64,000 nt of DNA from NCBI RefSeq assembly GCF_900110555.1, contig NZ_FOEE01000012.1, forward strand, positions 62,001 to 126,000. The letters run 5' to 3'. Positions 62,041 through 64,000 of the stretch are shown one piece after another. This stretch comes from Trujillonella endophytica. Lineage in GTDB: Bacteria > Actinomycetota > Actinomycetes > Mycobacteriales > Geodermatophilaceae. The translations under genes and the position numbers were made by a program. How positions within the stretch are numbered: the first letter of the stretch is position 1; the number at the start of each line of letters is the position of its first letter. Below the pieces are notes generated by a model. The model saw only the letters and a program-made list of their open reading frames with translations, was not told the origin of the DNA and made no database searches.

Positions 62041-63111
62041 TTACTCAACCAGACGCAGGGCCGCGGACTGCCCACCGAGGGGGGAGTGTCCGGTCACATC
62101 GGGTGAGGAGGGCCCGCCCCGGCCGGTGCCGCGGTAGCTGCGCCGGTAGGCCCCGGGGGCGACGCCGATCGCCGCCCGCAGGTGCTGGCGCAGCGAGGCG
62201 GGGGTGCCGAAGCCGGCGTCGGCGGCGACCCGGTCGACGGAGGCGTCGGTGGACTCCAGCAGCTGCCGGGCCAGGGCCAGGCGCTGGGCGGCCAGCCAGC
62301 GCAGCGGCGAGATGCCGGTCTCCTCCCGGAAGCGGCGGGTGAAGGTCCGCACGCTCATCCGGGCGTGCGCGGCGAGGTCGGCCAGGGTGAGCGGCTCGCC
62401 CAGGCGCTCACCCGCCCACGCGCGGGTCGCGGCCGTGCCCGCCCCGCCGGACTCGGGCAGCGGGCGCTCGACGAACTGCGCCTGGCCACCCTCCCGCCAC
62501 GGCGCGACGACGTTGCGCCGCGCCGCCCGGTTGGCCACCTCGCCACCGTGGTCGCGGCGGACCAGGTGCAGCAGCAGGTCGATGCCGGCGGCGTTGCCGG
62601 CGGAGGTGAGCACGTCGCCGTCGTCGACGAACAGCACGCCGGCGTCCAACCGCACGGTCGGGAAGTTCCGGCGGAAGGCCTCGGCGTGCATCCAGTGCGT
62701 GGTGGCCGGCCGGCCGTCCAGCAGCCCGGCCGCGGCCAGCACGAAGGCGCCGGTGCAGATGGAGACCAGGCGGGCGCCCCCGGCCGCGGCGCCGCGCAGG
62801 GCCTCGGCGAGCTCGGGGGGCACCCGGCCCTCGGTCATGGCCGGGCCGCCGAACACCCCGGGGACGACGACGGTGCGCGCGGTCTCCAGCACCGAGGCGT
62901 CGTGCTCGGGCAGCACGCGGAAGCCGGCCGAGGTGCGCACGGGGCCGCCGTCGAGCGTGGCGACCCGGACCCGGTACAGCGGGCGCTCGGCCGCGTCGAC
63001 CGCCGACCCCAGCAGTCGGTGGGGGAGCCCGAGCTCGAAGGCGATGCAGTTCGGCAGGGCGAGGACGACGACCTCGTGCCGCTCGGGGTCCTCGGCACGG
63101 GATCGGGGCAT
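62041..63111 (-). CDS. GlxA-type AraC-family regulator (DJ-1/PfpI sensor plus HTH)
   Basis: 356 residues. An N-terminal DJ-1/PfpI-like domain (about 10-185) has VSICTGAFVLAAAGLLDGRPATTHW, with Cys at the nucleophile elbow. It is followed by an AraC HTH (about 225-325: MSVRTFTRRFREETGISPLRWLAAQRL and VDRVAADAGFGTPASLRQHLR). Family members regulate catabolic or stress genes. The ATG at 63111 with AGGA seven bases upstream is preferred over the ATG at 63129. Divergent from an MFS gene 71 bp away, its likely target. Confidence 0.92.
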   Translation of the reverse strand: MPRSRAEDPERHEVVVLALPNCIAFELGLPHRLLGSAVDAAERPLYRVRVATLDGGPVRTSAGFRVLPEHDASVLETARTVVVPGVFGGPAMTEGRVPPELAEALRGAAAGGARLVSICTGAFVLAAAGLLDGRPATTHWMHAEAFRRNFPTVRLDAGVLFVDDGDVLTSAGNAAGIDLLLHLVRRDHGGEVANRAARRNVVAPWREGGQAQFVERPLPESGGAGTAATRAWAGERLGEPLTLADLAAHARMSVRTFTRRFREETGISPLRWLAAQRLALARQLLESTDASVDRVAADAGFGTPASLRQHLRAAIGVAPGAYRRSYRGTGRGGPSSPDVTGHSPLGGQSAALRLVE

Positions 63112-63182
63112 GGCCGGATCCTGACACATGTTGGCCGTCGGGCCACTCGTGCCGGGGCCGGGCGTCGGGGAGGCTGTCCGCC

Positions 63183-64000
63183 GTGACGACCACCGCGGCG
63201 CCGTCCTCCGGCCCGCCCTCCACGCCGCCGACCGTCCGGGCCGCGGCGGCCCGGCGCATCCACCCGGCGTGGTGGGTCGCCGCGGTGACCTTCCTGGCGC
63301 TGGTGGGCGCGGCGGCCTTCCGCGCGGTGCCGGGCGTGCTCATCGACCCGCTGCGCGACGAGTTCGGCTGGTCGGTGTCGACCATCTCGGCCGCCGTCGC
63401 GGTGAACATGGCGCTCTACGGGCTCACCGCGCCGTTCGCCGCCGCGCTCATGGAGCGGTTCGGCATCCGCCGGGTGGTCGTGCTCGCGCTGCTGGTCGTC
63501 GCGCTCGGCAGCGGCCTGACCGTGTTCATGACGGCGAGCTGGCAGCTGGTGCTCCTGTGGGGCGTGCTGGTCGGGCTGGGCACCGGGTCGATGGCGCTGT
63601 CGCTGGTCGCGACCGTGACCGGGCGCTGGTTCGTCGCCCGCCGCGGGCTGGTGTCCGGCGTCCTCACCGCCGGCGGCGCCGCCGGTCAGCTGGTCTTCCT
63701 GCCGCTGGTGGCCTGGATCGACGCGAACTGGGGGTGGCGGGCGGCGTCGCTGGGCACCACGGCCGCCGCGCTGGCCGTCGTCCCCCTGGTGGCGTGGCTG
63801 CTGCGGGACCGCCCGCGCGACGTCGGGGCCGTGCCGTACGGCGGCACGGCGGCCGACGACGTGGACCCGGTCCGCGCCGGCGCCGCGCGCACCGCCGTCC
63901 TGGGGCTGCAGGTGGCGGCGCGGTCGCGGGCCTTCTGGCTGCTCGCCGGCGGGTTCTTCATCTGCGGCCTGTCGACCAACGGGCTGGTGCAGCCGCACTT
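63183..64000 (+). CDS. MFS transporter (partial, cut by window end)
   Basis: Frame from GTG at 63183 to the window end, 272 residues seen. After a Pro-rich N-terminus come about six membrane helices and the start of the second half: FRAVPGVLIDPLRDEFGWSVSTIS after helix 1, MERFGIRRVVVLALL as motif A, and WFVARRGLVSGVLTAGGAAGQLVF. This resembles monocarboxylate/oxalate-formate type MFS carriers. Transcribed away from the GlxA-type regulator and probably controlled by it. The C-terminal part is outside the window. Confidence 0.88.
   Translation, partial: MTTTAAPSSGPPSTPPTVRAAAARRIHPAWWVAAVTFLALVGAAAFRAVPGVLIDPLRDEFGWSVSTISAAVAVNMALYGLTAPFAAALMERFGIRRVVVLALLVVALGSGLTVFMTASWQLVLLWGVLVGLGTGSMALSLVATVTGRWFVARRGLVSGVLTAGGAAGQLVFLPLVAWIDANWGWRAASLGTTAAALAVVPLVAWLLRDRPRDVGAVPYGGTAADDVDPVRAGAARTAVLGLQVAARSRAFWLLAGGFFICGLSTNGLVQPH

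Overview
The window comes from a high-GC actinobacterium. Genes are dense and GTG starts are common. ATGA/GTGA stop-start overlaps are frequent, and the gene families (DUF3040, WYL, PucR, AsnC, nnrD, bacterial PAP2_3) fit this group. A Geodermatophilaceae-type soil or rock organism such as Blastococcus, Geodermatophilus or Modestobacter is my guess from overall style, not from a marker gene. No tRNA, rRNA or CRISPR array was seen.

Two halves differ in character. Bases 1 to about 17,050 are an accessory island with visibly more A/T-ending codons than the rest. Its left part (1-3,849, minus strand) is a Tn7-like transposition operon: small ORF, PD-(D/E)XK nuclease in the tnsA position, DD35E transposase (TnsB), AAA ATPase (TnsC) and an unrecognised fourth gene cut by the window edge, all overlapping. 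Upstream lie an operator-like palindrome and GGCAC repeats that may be transposase sites. Next is a defence block on the plus strand: type I restriction-modification hsdM-hsdS-hsdR with a coupled NucS-like nuclease gene, then a CBASS operon (HNH-SAVED effector Cap5, CD-NTase, E2-E1 ligase Cap2) with no Cap3 protease gene. A strong hairpin and a 17-18 bp tandem repeat separate the island from the core.

Bases 17,467-64,000 are metabolic and housekeeping. Main blocks: (i) phenylalanine/tyrosine catabolism, hpd-hmgA-fahA-phhA, divergent from an AsnC regulator; (ii) a Baeyer-Villiger monooxygenase with an EthD protein, an AcoR/MimR-like regulator and an alpha/beta hydrolase, where both target promoters carry TGTCC-N7-GGACA; (iii) a duplicated PAP2 plus polytopic-membrane-protein gene pair; (iv) a catabolic operon of a haem-oxygenase-like di-iron oxidase, Rieske ferredoxin, ferredoxin reductase, aldehyde dehydrogenase, second Rieske protein, gamma-glutamyltransferase-like enzyme and RidA, flanked by an HbpS-like gene, a PucR regulator and two transporters, with a shared TGTGCAC motif in three intergenic regions; (v) mixed genes: coiled-coil protein, DinB, WYL regulator, FAD monooxygenase, GGDEF protein, HtrA-like protease, NDH-2, cupredoxin lipoprotein, DoxX-like protein, DEAD-box helicase, GlxA-type regulator and a truncated MFS gene.

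The best candidates for something undescribed are the di-iron oxidase/gamma-glutamyl catabolic operon (38-50 kb), the Tn7-like operon with a non-canonical nuclease and unknown fourth gene, the Cap3-less type II CBASS, and the duplicated PAP2/membrane-protein pair.
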